Assembly: GCA_946804195.1 (NCBI GenBank)
Contig: CAMPEU010000027.1
Coordinates: 1-58,280, forward strand
From: an uncultured Candidatus Saccharibacteria bacterium
Lineage (GTDB): Bacteria > Patescibacteriota > Saccharimonadia > Saccharimonadales > Saccharimonadaceae
Direction: 5' to 3'
DNA: 58,280 nucleotides
Shown in pieces: positions 25,446 through 33,777 of this stretch (position 1 is the first letter of the stretch; each line of letters begins with the position of its first letter). A program made the position numbers and the translations under genes. The notes beneath the pieces were generated by a model. The model made no database searches. It was not told the origin of the DNA and saw nothing but the letters and a program-made list of their open reading frames with translations.

Positions 25446-27998
25446 CTAATTGAGTACGTCTAGCTCTCGCTCTAGCTGAGTAATGAGGGCTTTTTTCTCG
25501 TCTATTTGCTTATGCGTTTCTTCGACTAAATGTTCTGGGGCTTTTGCGATATAATTTGGATTTTCTATACGTGCAGATAGTGTTGCTAGCTGTGTCTTTG
25601 CCTCACCTAGACGATTCTCGAGGTTAGATTGGTGTTCATAAAGGGTTTCTTCGTCGACATCTAGCCATGCTTCTCTATTCGAGGCAGCCAAACGTAGGCC
25701 TTTTGGCTGATCGGTCGCCTCTACGCTTGCAAGTCGCGTTAACCATGTAATGAGTGCTTTGTTGTCGGCAATGAGGGCGTCGTGTTGATATAGAAGAGTG
25801 TGGCGCTTCTTTGTTGGCAATTCACTGAGGACATAGCGTGCTTCAACGACGAGCTTTTGTAACTGTTCAAATTCAGCCGCCGCGATATCATTGTATTTCA
25901 TTTCTTGTGGCCATTTGCTTTGGATGAGCATTTCACCCGTATGCCATTCGAGTGTCTGCCATATGGCCTCGGTTGCAAAGGGGGCGAAAGGATGTGCAAT
26001 ACGAAGAGCGGTATCGAGAACCCAGCCCAATAGCTGAGGATTTGCCTGCTTTTTGCTTGCCTCTACGTACCAATCGGCAACATCATCCCAGATAACGTGA
26101 TAGACAATGTCGTTTGCCTCTGCAAAACGGTAGCTTTGTAGTTGATCGGCAATAGAGGTCGCGGCATTGTTGAGTTGGCGCACAATCCAGTGATCGGCAA
26201 GGCTGGTCGGCAATGGATTGCCAAGAGTGAAATCCTCGGGGAGCGTTCCTTCGATGTAGCGTGCAATATTCCATAACTTGTTACAGAAATTACGACCGGT
26301 GACAACGCGAGATTCACCAAATGCTTGGTTTTGTCCGGCGCTACGACTAGCGACTAGACCGAGCCGTAATGCATCTGATCCATGAGCGACAATCATTTCC
26401 ATTGGATTAACGACATTACCCTTACTTTTACTCATTTTTTGTCCGTGTTGATCGAGAACGAGTCCGTGCAAGTATACTTCTTTGAATGGCACCTGATCAG
26501 TTGCGTAAAGGCCAAACATGAGCATACGGCTCACCCATGGAAACAAGATATCGTAGCCGGTCTCCATAACGCTAATCGGATAGTACTTTGATAGATCACC
26601 TTTATCGAGAAAGTCAGTTGTAATAAATGGCCATTGTCCGCTAGAGAACCAGGTGTCAAACGTATCTTCTTCACGTTTATATGTTGTGCCATTTACATCA
26701 ATAGTCTCTTGATCTACCCTGTCATCGAATATCCAATCCTTGTCATCATTGATGTTTTTAAATGCCGGGATTGGTATTCCCCATGGAATTTGTCTACTGA
26801 GGTTCCAATCATGAATGTTGCGCAAGTAGTTGATAAGTGCACTCTTTTTACTTTCAGGATAAAATGTGACCTGATCTGACATAAGGCTTTCAATAGCGCG
26901 CTCTGCCAGCGGTTTCATCTTTAGAAACCATTGCTTTTTCAGGAGTGGTTGAATGGGCAGACCGCTCTTGTAGTCGTATCCGACGGAATGCTCAATCTCG
27001 TCCTCGCCACGCCGTAGTTCGGCCGTTTCAAGCGCTTTTAGAATTCGTTTTCGTGCTTCTTCTACCTCGAGTCCATCAAACTGAGGCGGAACGTTCATCA
27101 TTTTGCCGTCAAATCCAATGACCTGAATACGTTCGAGACCGTGTCGATTACCTATTTCAAAGTCGTTAGGGTCATGTGCGGGCGTTACTTTGACTGCACC
27201 CGTGCCAAATGATGGGTCAACGTGTTCGTCAGCGATAACAGGAACCTCACGATTTGTTAGCGGGACAACGACATGCGAACCAATCAAGTGTTTATAGCGT
27301 TCATCATCAGGGTGAACGGCAACAGCGGTATCGCCCAATAGCGTCTCTGGTCGAGTTGTCGCAACGACGATTTCGTCAACATGATCCAATACGGGATAGG
27401 CGATTCGCCACAGCATACCTTTTTCGGTTTTGTGCTGTACCTCGATATCTGCGTATCCAGTTTGGTACTTTGTGCTGTAGTTAACAACTCGCTCATCCCT
27501 GTAAACAAGTCCTTCATCCCACATCTTTTTGAATGTCTTGTATGCCCTATCGACAACCTTTTTGTCGAGTGTATAAACCAAATCATCCCAAGAGGCGCTC
27601 GCCCCGAGAGCGCGAATTTGTGACTGTGTGTTGTGGCGATGCATGTCGACAAAATCGCGAACATTAGCGTAGTTCTCTTCTCTGCTGAATTGCAGACGAG
27701 ATTTGCCTTGCTTCTCTAGATCTTTTTCGTAAACGACCCAGGTCTCTAGTCCTGCATGGTCTTCCCCGGGAATGTAGATGACATCCCTACCCTGCATGCG
27801 ATAAAAACGCGCCAGGATATCCTCTAACCCAACGGTTAGCGCGTGTCCAATGTGAAGATTTCCGTTTGCATTTGCGGGTGGCATAACGATGCTATAGGGA
27901 TCGCCTTTGCCGCTCGGTTTGAATGCGCCAGAAGTCTCCCACATCTGATAAATTGTCGGTTCAAAGTCTTGTGGACTGTAGGTTTTTCCAAGCTTCAT
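25446..27998 (-). CDS. valS: Valyl-tRNA synthetase
   Basis: 850 residues, class Ia aminoacyl-tRNA synthetase charging tRNA-Val. The HIGH signature appears as NLHIGHALT (about 46-54), the editing (CP1) domain includes TTRPETLLGDTAVAVHP, and the KMSKS loop is KMSKSKGNVVNP (about 519-530). A tRNA-binding helical domain follows and a C-terminal coiled coil (about 785-845) matches the ValS tail. GGHE-type and WCISRQ segments are replaced by SRQIPWGIPIPAF, still in the expected place. AGGAAAAG lies upstream of the ATG. Monocistronic and convergent with the gene at 25118. Confidence 0.95.
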   Translation of the reverse strand: MKLGKTYSPQDFEPTIYQMWETSGAFKPSGKGDPYSIVMPPANANGNLHIGHALTVGLEDILARFYRMQGRDVIYIPGEDHAGLETWVVYEKDLEKQGKSRLQFSREENYANVRDFVDMHRHNTQSQIRALGASASWDDLVYTLDKKVVDRAYKTFKKMWDEGLVYRDERVVNYSTKYQTGYADIEVQHKTEKGMLWRIAYPVLDHVDEIVVATTRPETLLGDTAVAVHPDDERYKHLIGSHVVVPLTNREVPVIADEHVDPSFGTGAVKVTPAHDPNDFEIGNRHGLERIQVIGFDGKMMNVPPQFDGLEVEEARKRILKALETAELRRGEDEIEHSVGYDYKSGLPIQPLLKKQWFLKMKPLAERAIESLMSDQVTFYPESKKSALINYLRNIHDWNLSRQIPWGIPIPAFKNINDDKDWIFDDRVDQETIDVNGTTYKREEDTFDTWFSSGQWPFITTDFLDKGDLSKYYPISVMETGYDILFPWVSRMLMFGLYATDQVPFKEVYLHGLVLDQHGQKMSKSKGNVVNPMEMIVAHGSDALRLGLVASRSAGQNQAFGESRVVTGRNFCNKLWNIARYIEGTLPEDFTLGNPLPTSLADHWIVRQLNNAATSIADQLQSYRFAEANDIVYHVIWDDVADWYVEASKKQANPQLLGWVLDTALRIAHPFAPFATEAIWQTLEWHTGEMLIQSKWPQEMKYNDIAAAEFEQLQKLVVEARYVLSELPTKKRHTLLYQHDALIADNKALITWLTRLASVEATDQPKGLRLAASNREAWLDVDEETLYEHQSNLENRLGEAKTQLATLSARIENPNYIAKAPEHLVEETHKQIDEKKALITQLERELDVLN

Positions 27999-28154
27999 AT
28001 GCTTTATCTTTTCCTGATTCTATTTTCTAGAGATACTACTAGACCATTTTTTATGAATTTTTCACGTGCAAAAACAGATATTCGTCGATTTGCAAGCATA
28101 GCTGTTTTCACATGTGTATCTCTGTCTATGAGTATACCATAGCGACAAGCGTTG

Positions 28155-28160
28155 TATAAT
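28155..28160 (+). promoter_or_regulatory. -10 box of leaderless promoter deciding the start of the first FemX-like gene
   Basis: TATAAT, spacer GGGGGT, ATG at 28167. A TTG at 28152 is in frame but would place the -10 box inside the coding sequence. Confidence 0.65.
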
Positions 28161-28166
28161 GGGGGT

Positions 28167-29150
28167 ATGATATCGTTAAAAGAGTGTGTTAACAGAGAAG
28201 AATGGGATGATTTTGTCTTAGAGAGTGACGGGCATCCGCTGCAGCTCTGGGGTTGGGGTACAACAAAGGCGATGCACGGCTGGAAGGTTGAAAGGCTACT
28301 TGCTTATGATATGGATGACAAGAGGATAGGGGCGGTACAGATACTGATTCGACGTTTACCTTGGCCGTTTGGTGCGTTAGCATATGTGCCACGAGGTCCA
28401 GTTGGAGATATTCGTCACGCCGGAAATGTGTTGGATGCGGTGTCTAGCTATGCCAAGTCACATTACAGTGCGGTGGCTGTTAGTATCGAGCCAGATTGGG
28501 CCGATTTGCCTGTATTGCCACACGGTTGGAAAAAGGCGGAAAACACGATCCTGATCCCTGATACGTTGATTCTCGATTTGCATAAATCCGAAGAAAAACT
28601 GCTAGAACCTATGAGCAAAAAAACACGCCAATACATACGAAAATCCAGCAGTGAAGAAGGTGTTGAGATTCGTCAGATAAAGAATAGGGAAGAGTTGGAA
28701 AAGTGCATGAAGGTGTACAAGGAAACAGCTGATAGGGCAGGTTTTGCGTTACATGATGATCAGTACTATTACGATGTGTTTGAAAATTTGGGCGACGCAT
28801 CGCCAGTTTTTGCTGCCTACAAACTGGATCAGCCGATTGCATTTTTGTGGCTGGCTATTAGTGCCCATACGGCCTTTGAGCTATATGGTGGTATGAATGA
28901 CGCAGGACAAGAGCTTCGAGCTAACTATGCACTGAAGTGGCACGCAATTCGAAAAATGCGTGAATGGGGATTGGTGCGTTATGACATGAACGGTCTGGTG
29001 TCAGATGGTGTCAGTAACTTTAAACGAAGTTTTGCTGATCATGAGGACAAGCTGGTTGGGACATATGACAAACCACTATCACCTCTGTATATTGTGTGGG
29101 TAAAGGGCTTACCGTTGGCAAAGAAGCTTATTCGTTTGATCAAACGTTAG
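28167..29150 (+). CDS. FemAB/FemX-like peptidoglycan bridge aminoacyltransferase (1)
   Basis: 327 residues of the FemAB family, GNAT-like enzymes that transfer amino acids from aminoacyl-tRNA to the stem peptide of peptidoglycan precursors. Family marks are QLWGWGTTKAMHGW near the N-terminus, YVPRGPVGD (about 72-80), the KKTRQYIRKSSSEEGVEI block, ELYGGMN and the C-terminal YDMNGLVSDGVSNFKRSF segment. The tail is basic. The 3' end overlaps tsaD (opposite strand) by 11 nt. With the second copy at 35786-36829 and the murE-like gene it suggests cross-bridged peptidoglycan; which amino acid is added cannot be told. Confidence 0.88.
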   Translation: MISLKECVNREEWDDFVLESDGHPLQLWGWGTTKAMHGWKVERLLAYDMDDKRIGAVQILIRRLPWPFGALAYVPRGPVGDIRHAGNVLDAVSSYAKSHYSAVAVSIEPDWADLPVLPHGWKKAENTILIPDTLILDLHKSEEKLLEPMSKKTRQYIRKSSSEEGVEIRQIKNREELEKCMKVYKETADRAGFALHDDQYYYDVFENLGDASPVFAAYKLDQPIAFLWLAISAHTAFELYGGMNDAGQELRANYALKWHAIRKMREWGLVRYDMNGLVSDGVSNFKRSFADHEDKLVGTYDKPLSPLYIVWVKGLPLAKKLIRLIKR

Positions 29151-30333
29151 CCCAGGCCGTCTTTGTCATGGACAAACTAGGTATAACCTCGAAATCATAT
29201 GGATCTGATGGATCTATTTTTTGTGCCATAAAGTAGCCGAGGGTGGCAATCATCGCTGCATTGTCGGTGCATAGCTGAGGTGGAGCATATTTGATCGCAA
29301 TAGGTAGGCGATTACTTAGTTGGCGGCGGAGTTCTTGATTTGCGGCAACACCACCAGCGATGACAACGCTAGCGGGTGAGTAGTCATTGAACGCCTTTTC
29401 AGCCTTGTCTACCAAGGTTTCGACTGCGATGTGCTGGAAACTTGCAGCAAAATCATTGCGCATGACGTCGTCTAAGAGCGCAGAAAGCTGGTGTGAAGGA
29501 AATGTGTAATCATGGCCTGTTTCGTGCTGAACGGCCCTCAGAAGCGCCGTCTTTAGCCCTGAGAACGAAAAATCATAAGGGTTTTGTAATCGTGACTTTG
29601 GTAATTGATACTTTTGCGGATCACCATGTGATGCGGCCTTGGCAATCGAGGGACCGCCAGGGTAGGGTAGCCCGAGAATTTTTGCTACCTTGTCGAATGC
29701 TTCGCCAACGGCGTCGTCCTGTGTTTGTCCCAATAGTTCGTAATCGCCATGGTCACGGAACAGCATCAACTGTGTGTGTCCACCACTGACGATGAGTGCT
29801 AGCATGGGAAAACCCGGTTGTTCGTTAGGAAGTTCTAGGTCGCCGTTTCGACTACCGTTCGCCCTGAACGGCTTCACGTCGGACTCAGGCGAGGGTCCCG
29901 ACGCCCCGACGAGTTCGGTTTGCAAGTGTCTACCAACGGTAGAATTCGCCTCGTTCTCACTTTTTTCAATAATAAAATTAGCGTACACGTGCGCCTCTAC
30001 ATGATGTATTGGATACAACGGTTTGTTGTGAATGATTGCAAGGGTTCGTGCGGCTAGGGTGCCGACTAACAGACTACCGATAAGTCCGGGTGCATAAGTG
30101 ACAGCAATAGCGTCGATGTCGTTCCATGTGCAATCAGCATCAGAAAGAGCTTGATTGATGACGGGGTTGATGACTTCGATGTGGCTTCGTGCAGCTACCT
30201 CTGGCACAACGCCGCCGTATTGTTTGTGTATATCAATTTGTGTCTGTACGACAAATGACAAAAGCCTGCGTCCATCTTCTACGACGGAGGCTGCTGTTTC
30301 GTCACAACTACTTTCAATACCAAGGATTTTCAT
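29140..30333 (-). CDS. tsaD: tRNA N6-adenosine threonylcarbamoyltransferase TsaD
   Basis: Transfers the threonylcarbamoyl group to A37 of ANN-reading tRNAs (t6A). ASKHA-fold features: GIESSCDETAASV at the N-terminus, the metal-binding HHVEAH (about 110-115), LIVSGGHTQL (about 180-189), and AGGVAANQELR near residue 320. At 397 residues it is about 60 longer than usual; the excess lies between HHVEAHVYAN and the VSGGHT strand (about 121-173), a polar insert whose DNA contains several inverted repeats (see finding). The start overlaps the upstream gene by 4 nt. The partner TsaC is two genes away; TsaB and TsaE are not in the window. Confidence 0.94.
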   Translation of the reverse strand: MKILGIESSCDETAASVVEDGRRLLSFVVQTQIDIHKQYGGVVPEVAARSHIEVINPVINQALSDADCTWNDIDAIAVTYAPGLIGSLLVGTLAARTLAIIHNKPLYPIHHVEAHVYANFIIEKSENEANSTVGRHLQTELVGASGPSPESDVKPFRANGSRNGDLELPNEQPGFPMLALIVSGGHTQLMLFRDHGDYELLGQTQDDAVGEAFDKVAKILGLPYPGGPSIAKAASHGDPQKYQLPKSRLQNPYDFSFSGLKTALLRAVQHETGHDYTFPSHQLSALLDDVMRNDFAASFQHIAVETLVDKAEKAFNDYSPASVVIAGGVAANQELRRQLSNRLPIAIKYAPPQLCTDNAAMIATLGYFMAQKIDPSDPYDFEVIPSLSMTKTAWANV

Positions 30334-31070
30334 ACTGTCTCTCTAAAAGGATACAGCATTTCGACATTGGTGCGCTTAGCGTGTTCTAACGCCTGGTCGG
30401 CGTGCTCGACTAGTGTTTCGTGTGAGGTACTGACGGCAGGAGCTGATTCTAGTGTGTGTGCAAGTTGCATGCGAGCGTACTGGGGAATTGTAAATGTGGA
30501 TAAGCGGCGAGCTGTCGAAATCTGTGACCGTACTTCGTCCATGGGGATAGTCCAAGCGTGCCTTACCCGTTCCTGATCTACAAAGTAGGTGGATGAACCC
30601 AGGTAAATATTGCCAGCATATGTGTTCGATGTCGGATCATCACGAAGAGCATAGTAGTTTCTGTCGCCGAGTTGTTTTATAACTCCGACGGCTTGATCGT
30701 TTCGTGTAACGACGATAGGAGATTGCTGATCGTTATCTGTAACCGTATTCGGATTCAGGGAATTTGCGATATGTGGTTCTGCGTCCTGGCATGTTCGTGT
30801 CGAGGCATGCCCCTGGTTTTTTGTTCGACACAAGAACAGCATGCGTTTGCCTAGTTGAGTGACCAGCTCTGATTCTTGCGCAGAGGGTTCAAAGTTACTG
30901 GTTGGGTCGTGGGCTGCGACTATGTTTCTTGACAGATTGAGGACCGCTGCGAACAAAAGGCTGTACGAACGAACATCGCGAGGTTCGATAAAATTAATCG
31001 CTACAATCGGTGTATCGTGATTAAAGCCAAGCGTATCCCAGTCTTGCTGAAGTTCCTCAAAGTAACTCAT
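30330..31070 (-). CDS. Hypothetical protein co-transcribed with tsaD
   Basis: 246 residues, soluble, with no signal peptide or membrane helix. It contains FIEPRDVRSYSLLFAAVLNL and a conserved-looking NIYLGSSTYFVDQERVRHAW segment and ends overlapping tsaD by 4 nt. I do not recognise the family. The tight coupling suggests a shared regulation with t6A synthesis but proves no functional link. A TAATAT box ends 7 nt before the ATG. Confidence 0.6.
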   Translation of the reverse strand: MSYFEELQQDWDTLGFNHDTPIVAINFIEPRDVRSYSLLFAAVLNLSRNIVAAHDPTSNFEPSAQESELVTQLGKRMLFLCRTKNQGHASTRTCQDAEPHIANSLNPNTVTDNDQQSPIVVTRNDQAVGVIKQLGDRNYYALRDDPTSNTYAGNIYLGSSTYFVDQERVRHAWTIPMDEVRSQISTARRLSTFTIPQYARMQLAHTLESAPAVSTSHETLVEHADQALEHAKRTNVEMLYPFRETV

Positions 31071-31108
31071 TATTTTGATATTATCGCATTAACAGATGAA
31101 AATGTCAA

Positions 31109-31678
31109 TTATTGCAGAGTTATGCTGCCCTGGCGTAGGACCTCAAGGCCATCATCGGTTGGTCGTACGATTGTAGAGGGTTGAACGTTTGCGATGGTGC
31201 CACCGTCTAAGTAGAAATCAATGCTATCGCCAAAGTAGGCGACTGCCTCATCGATATTGGTTGCGGGTGGTTTGCTGGGCTGATTGGCACTTGATGTTAT
31301 CAGGGGACCGGTTTGTTCCAGCAATTTAGACAACTCGGGCTGAGCGACGACGCGCATTGCTAGAGTAGTAACTCCTTGGTGCAGGTAATTGTGGCCATCG
31401 ATAGGCAGCACGGCACTGAGCGGGTTTGGCCACCACTTACTCACCTTGTCTATATTTGACTGTGTGACCCCGAGCTCTACTAGCTGCTGGGTATTTGCTG
31501 CGATTAGCGTTCCTGGTTTCTTCTCGCGTTTTTTTAGCGCGTACATCTTTTGCACGGCGTGTTTATCATCCGCACGAGCGACAATACCATAAACGGTATC
31601 TGTTGGCATGATGCCAACTTTTCCATTCATCAGTTGTTTGATGACCTTGTCGTAGGTAACGATATTCATATCGTCCAT
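31109..31678 (-). CDS. tsaC: L-threonylcarbamoyladenylate synthase (TsaC/Sua5/YrdC family)
   Basis: 189 residues from the ATG at 31678, giving the normal length for TsaC-type enzymes; longer in-frame reading would cross the divergent murE-like start. Makes the threonylcarbamoyl-AMP used by TsaD from threonine, bicarbonate and ATP. Family motifs: GIMPTDTVYGI, KMYALKKREKKPG (the KRx type basic block), AMRV, and GPLITSSANQPSKPPA near residue 133. No Sua5 C-terminal domain. Divergent from the gene at 31734. Confidence 0.93.
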   Translation of the reverse strand: MDDMNIVTYDKVIKQLMNGKVGIMPTDTVYGIVARADDKHAVQKMYALKKREKKPGTLIAANTQQLVELGVTQSNIDKVSKWWPNPLSAVLPIDGHNYLHQGVTTLAMRVVAQPELSKLLEQTGPLITSSANQPSKPPATNIDEAVAYFGDSIDFYLDGGTIANVQPSTIVRPTDDGLEVLRQGSITLQ

Positions 31679-31721
31679 GGTACCACGGTAAATTGGCGTG
31701 CGCTGGAGTGGCGGTCGATGA

Positions 31722-31727
31722 TAGAAT
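31722..31727 (+). promoter_or_regulatory. -10 box of leaderless promoter (murE-like operon)
   Basis: TAGAAT, spacer AAAATC, ATG at 31734. Confidence 0.6.
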
Positions 31728-31733
31728 AAAATC

Positions 31734-33017
31734 ATGAAGAAATTATTAGTTAGTTCTGCACGAAAAGCGCTACCCATGGGAGCGGTTCGTCGGCTCGAAG
31801 AGGGTTATCGCAAGAGTCGAGTGCGATTGGTACGCGCGCGTTACGGTGATCCTGCAAAAAACTTGAACGTTATTGCCGTGACGGGTACAAATGGCAAGAC
31901 TACGACACTTTGCTATCTGAACGAGATCCTCAAAGAGGCTGGATACAAGACGGCAATGTTCACGACGGCGGTCATCGAAGTTGCTGGTAATAGCCGAATA
32001 AACGATTTGAATGCAACGGTAGCTTTGACCTCTGAAATGCAGCGATTCTTTCGTGATGCGAGGCGGGCGAAGGTTGATTACACTCTGCTAGAGGTGACGA
32101 GCCATGCCTTGCAGCAGCACAAACTCGATGGTGTGCCGATAAAGGTTGCGATTATGACTAATTTGACTCAAGACCACCTGGACTATCACAAGACGATGGA
32201 GAACTACGCAGCTGCAAAGGCGAAACTATTTCAGGGCGAGCCAGAGTTTATTGTTTTGAATCGTGACGATGAATGGTTTGAATATTTTGACAAATACCAT
32301 GCGGGTGCACAAAAAATTACGTACGGTAAATCGGATGATGCAGAGGCAAAAATTGTTCACACGAAGCTGTATCGTAAGGGTAGTGAGGCGCGTGTTGTTG
32401 TCGATCATCAAACGACAATCAACCTGGCAACAGCATTACCGGGTGAGTTCAATGTTTACAATTTGACTGCAGCTACAGCTGCTGCGTATCTGTTAGGACT
32501 TAAGGTTGACGATATTATAGAAGGCGCTGCCAATCTAGAGGGAGTACCGGGACGATTCGAACGTGTCGAAACAGACAAAGACTTTGATGTTATCGTCGAT
32601 TATGCACATACGCCAGATGGTCTAGAGAAGTTTCTGATTGCATCAAAAGCGATTACAAAAAACCGAATCATTTTGGTGTTTGGTGCATGCGGTGATCGCG
32701 ATCGTGAAAAACGTCCGATTATGGGCGAGATTGCTGCGAAATTAGCGGACAGAATTATTTTGACAGATGAGGAGAGCTATAACGAAGATCCCGATAAGAT
32801 TCGTGCGGAAATCATGAAGGGTATTGAATCTGCAAAGGGTGACGGCAAGACGACAGAGATTTCGGATCGTCGCGAGGCAATCAAAAAAGGCTTGGACGCC
32901 GCCAAAAAAGGCGATATGGTCCTGATCACGGGTATGGGGCACGAGAAGTTTCGTATCATCAAGGGTGAACGCGAACCGTGGAATGATGCGGACGTTGTTC
33001 GGGAGCTATTGAGCTAG
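31734..33017 (+). CDS. murE: MurE-like Mur ligase (UDP-MurNAc-tripeptide synthetase type)
   Basis: 427 residues with the Mur-ligase central and C-terminal domains: ATP loop VTGTNGKTTT (about 49-58), TSHALQQHKLDG, NLTQDHLDYH, DYAHTPDGLEKFL, GACGDRDREKRPIM and LTDEESYNEDPDKIR. The N-terminal UDP-binding domain of normal MurE (about 490 residues) is mostly missing. The position of the DNPR motif that marks diaminopimelate-adding MurE reads EESY, so neither the DAP nor the usual Lys signature is present. It adds the third stem residue if it is a true MurE; another Mur-ligase-type activity is possible. The first gene of a likely three-gene operon. Confidence 0.85.
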   Translation: MKKLLVSSARKALPMGAVRRLEEGYRKSRVRLVRARYGDPAKNLNVIAVTGTNGKTTTLCYLNEILKEAGYKTAMFTTAVIEVAGNSRINDLNATVALTSEMQRFFRDARRAKVDYTLLEVTSHALQQHKLDGVPIKVAIMTNLTQDHLDYHKTMENYAAAKAKLFQGEPEFIVLNRDDEWFEYFDKYHAGAQKITYGKSDDAEAKIVHTKLYRKGSEARVVVDHQTTINLATALPGEFNVYNLTAATAAAYLLGLKVDDIIEGAANLEGVPGRFERVETDKDFDVIVDYAHTPDGLEKFLIASKAITKNRIILVFGACGDRDREKRPIMGEIAAKLADRIILTDEESYNEDPDKIRAEIMKGIESAKGDGKTTEISDRREAIKKGLDAAKKGDMVLITGMGHEKFRIIKGEREPWNDADVVRELLS

Positions 33018-33021
33018 ACGT

Positions 33022-33777
33022 ATGACTGTCATGGTGGACGACAAGGTACAAGCAATCAAGAGGTTTATTCGAACCTACGCTGTAGCTGTAGTGGCAACGG
33101 TTATTTTGATAATAATTTTGGCTATTTTAATCATCGCACGATACAATGCTCTATCTAGTATCCGAGATCTTTCAAAGCTAAATCCGTTGATTACATCCGA
33201 ACAGAACGAATTGGTGGCAGGGAAGGATCTAAGTGGTGTTATTGAAGTAGCAAAGGTTGATAATACCAAAGATAATGATAAAAAGGACATCACTGATAAC
33301 AGCGGCACGAAGTCCACTAGTACAACGACTGGTGGTGGGAGCTCTAGCGGTGGAAGCAGTAGCGGTAGTTCATCCGGCGGCGGCGGTTCATCTGAAAGCG
33401 GAGGCGGTGGTGGATCCGGTGGTGAAGGTGGCGGTGACAATCAGCAAGAATCATTTTCTGCGAGTATTCATGGTAGCATAACACTAATAAAATCTAAGAC
33501 AAAGAGCATCCTGGGTCTAGGCGCAAGATGTGAATATGAATTTACAGCTAATATCCTAGGTCATAATTCGCCAGGTACAGTAACATACAGGTGGGAACAG
33601 AGCAACGGTTTATCGAGTCAGGGTGAGGTATCTTTTGATGATAGTGATTCGCAGAAAACAATAGTACACGAATGGGAAGGGAATATTCCTAGAGATAGTA
33701 CTCCTTGGGTAAAATTAAAGTTACTCACGCCAAATCAGGAAGAAAGAGGGCGCGAATTTAATGAAGGATGTGGCTAA
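33022..33777 (+). CDS. Hypothetical secreted/anchored protein with Ser/Gly linker
   Basis: 251 residues, starting 4 nt after the murE-like stop. A basic N-terminus and one transmembrane helix (about 18-40) lead to an extracytoplasmic part: a charged segment, a long Ser/Gly-rich linker (about 95-145), and a C-terminal domain of about 100 residues with beta-strand pattern and a Cys near ARCEYEF and another at the very end (EGCG), possibly disulphide-linked. No family recognised. The stop overlaps the reading frame of the kinase gene by 10 nt if that gene starts at 33768. Confidence 0.6.
   Translation: MTVMVDDKVQAIKRFIRTYAVAVVATVILIIILAILIIARYNALSSIRDLSKLNPLITSEQNELVAGKDLSGVIEVAKVDNTKDNDKKDITDNSGTKSTSTTTGGGSSSGGSSSGSSSGGGGSSESGGGGGSGGEGGGDNQQESFSASIHGSITLIKSKTKSILGLGARCEYEFTANILGHNSPGTVTYRWEQSNGLSSQGEVSFDDSDSQKTIVHEWEGNIPRDSTPWVKLKLLTPNQEERGREFNEGCG

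Noticed and set aside
28152-28166. TTG start of the first FemX-like gene
   Set aside because: It would place the TATAAT box inside the coding sequence; the ATG at 28167 sits at the 6-nt leaderless distance.
33075-33440. Minus-strand proline-rich frame
   Set aside because: Shadow of the Ser/Gly linker in the plus-strand gene at 33022-33777.
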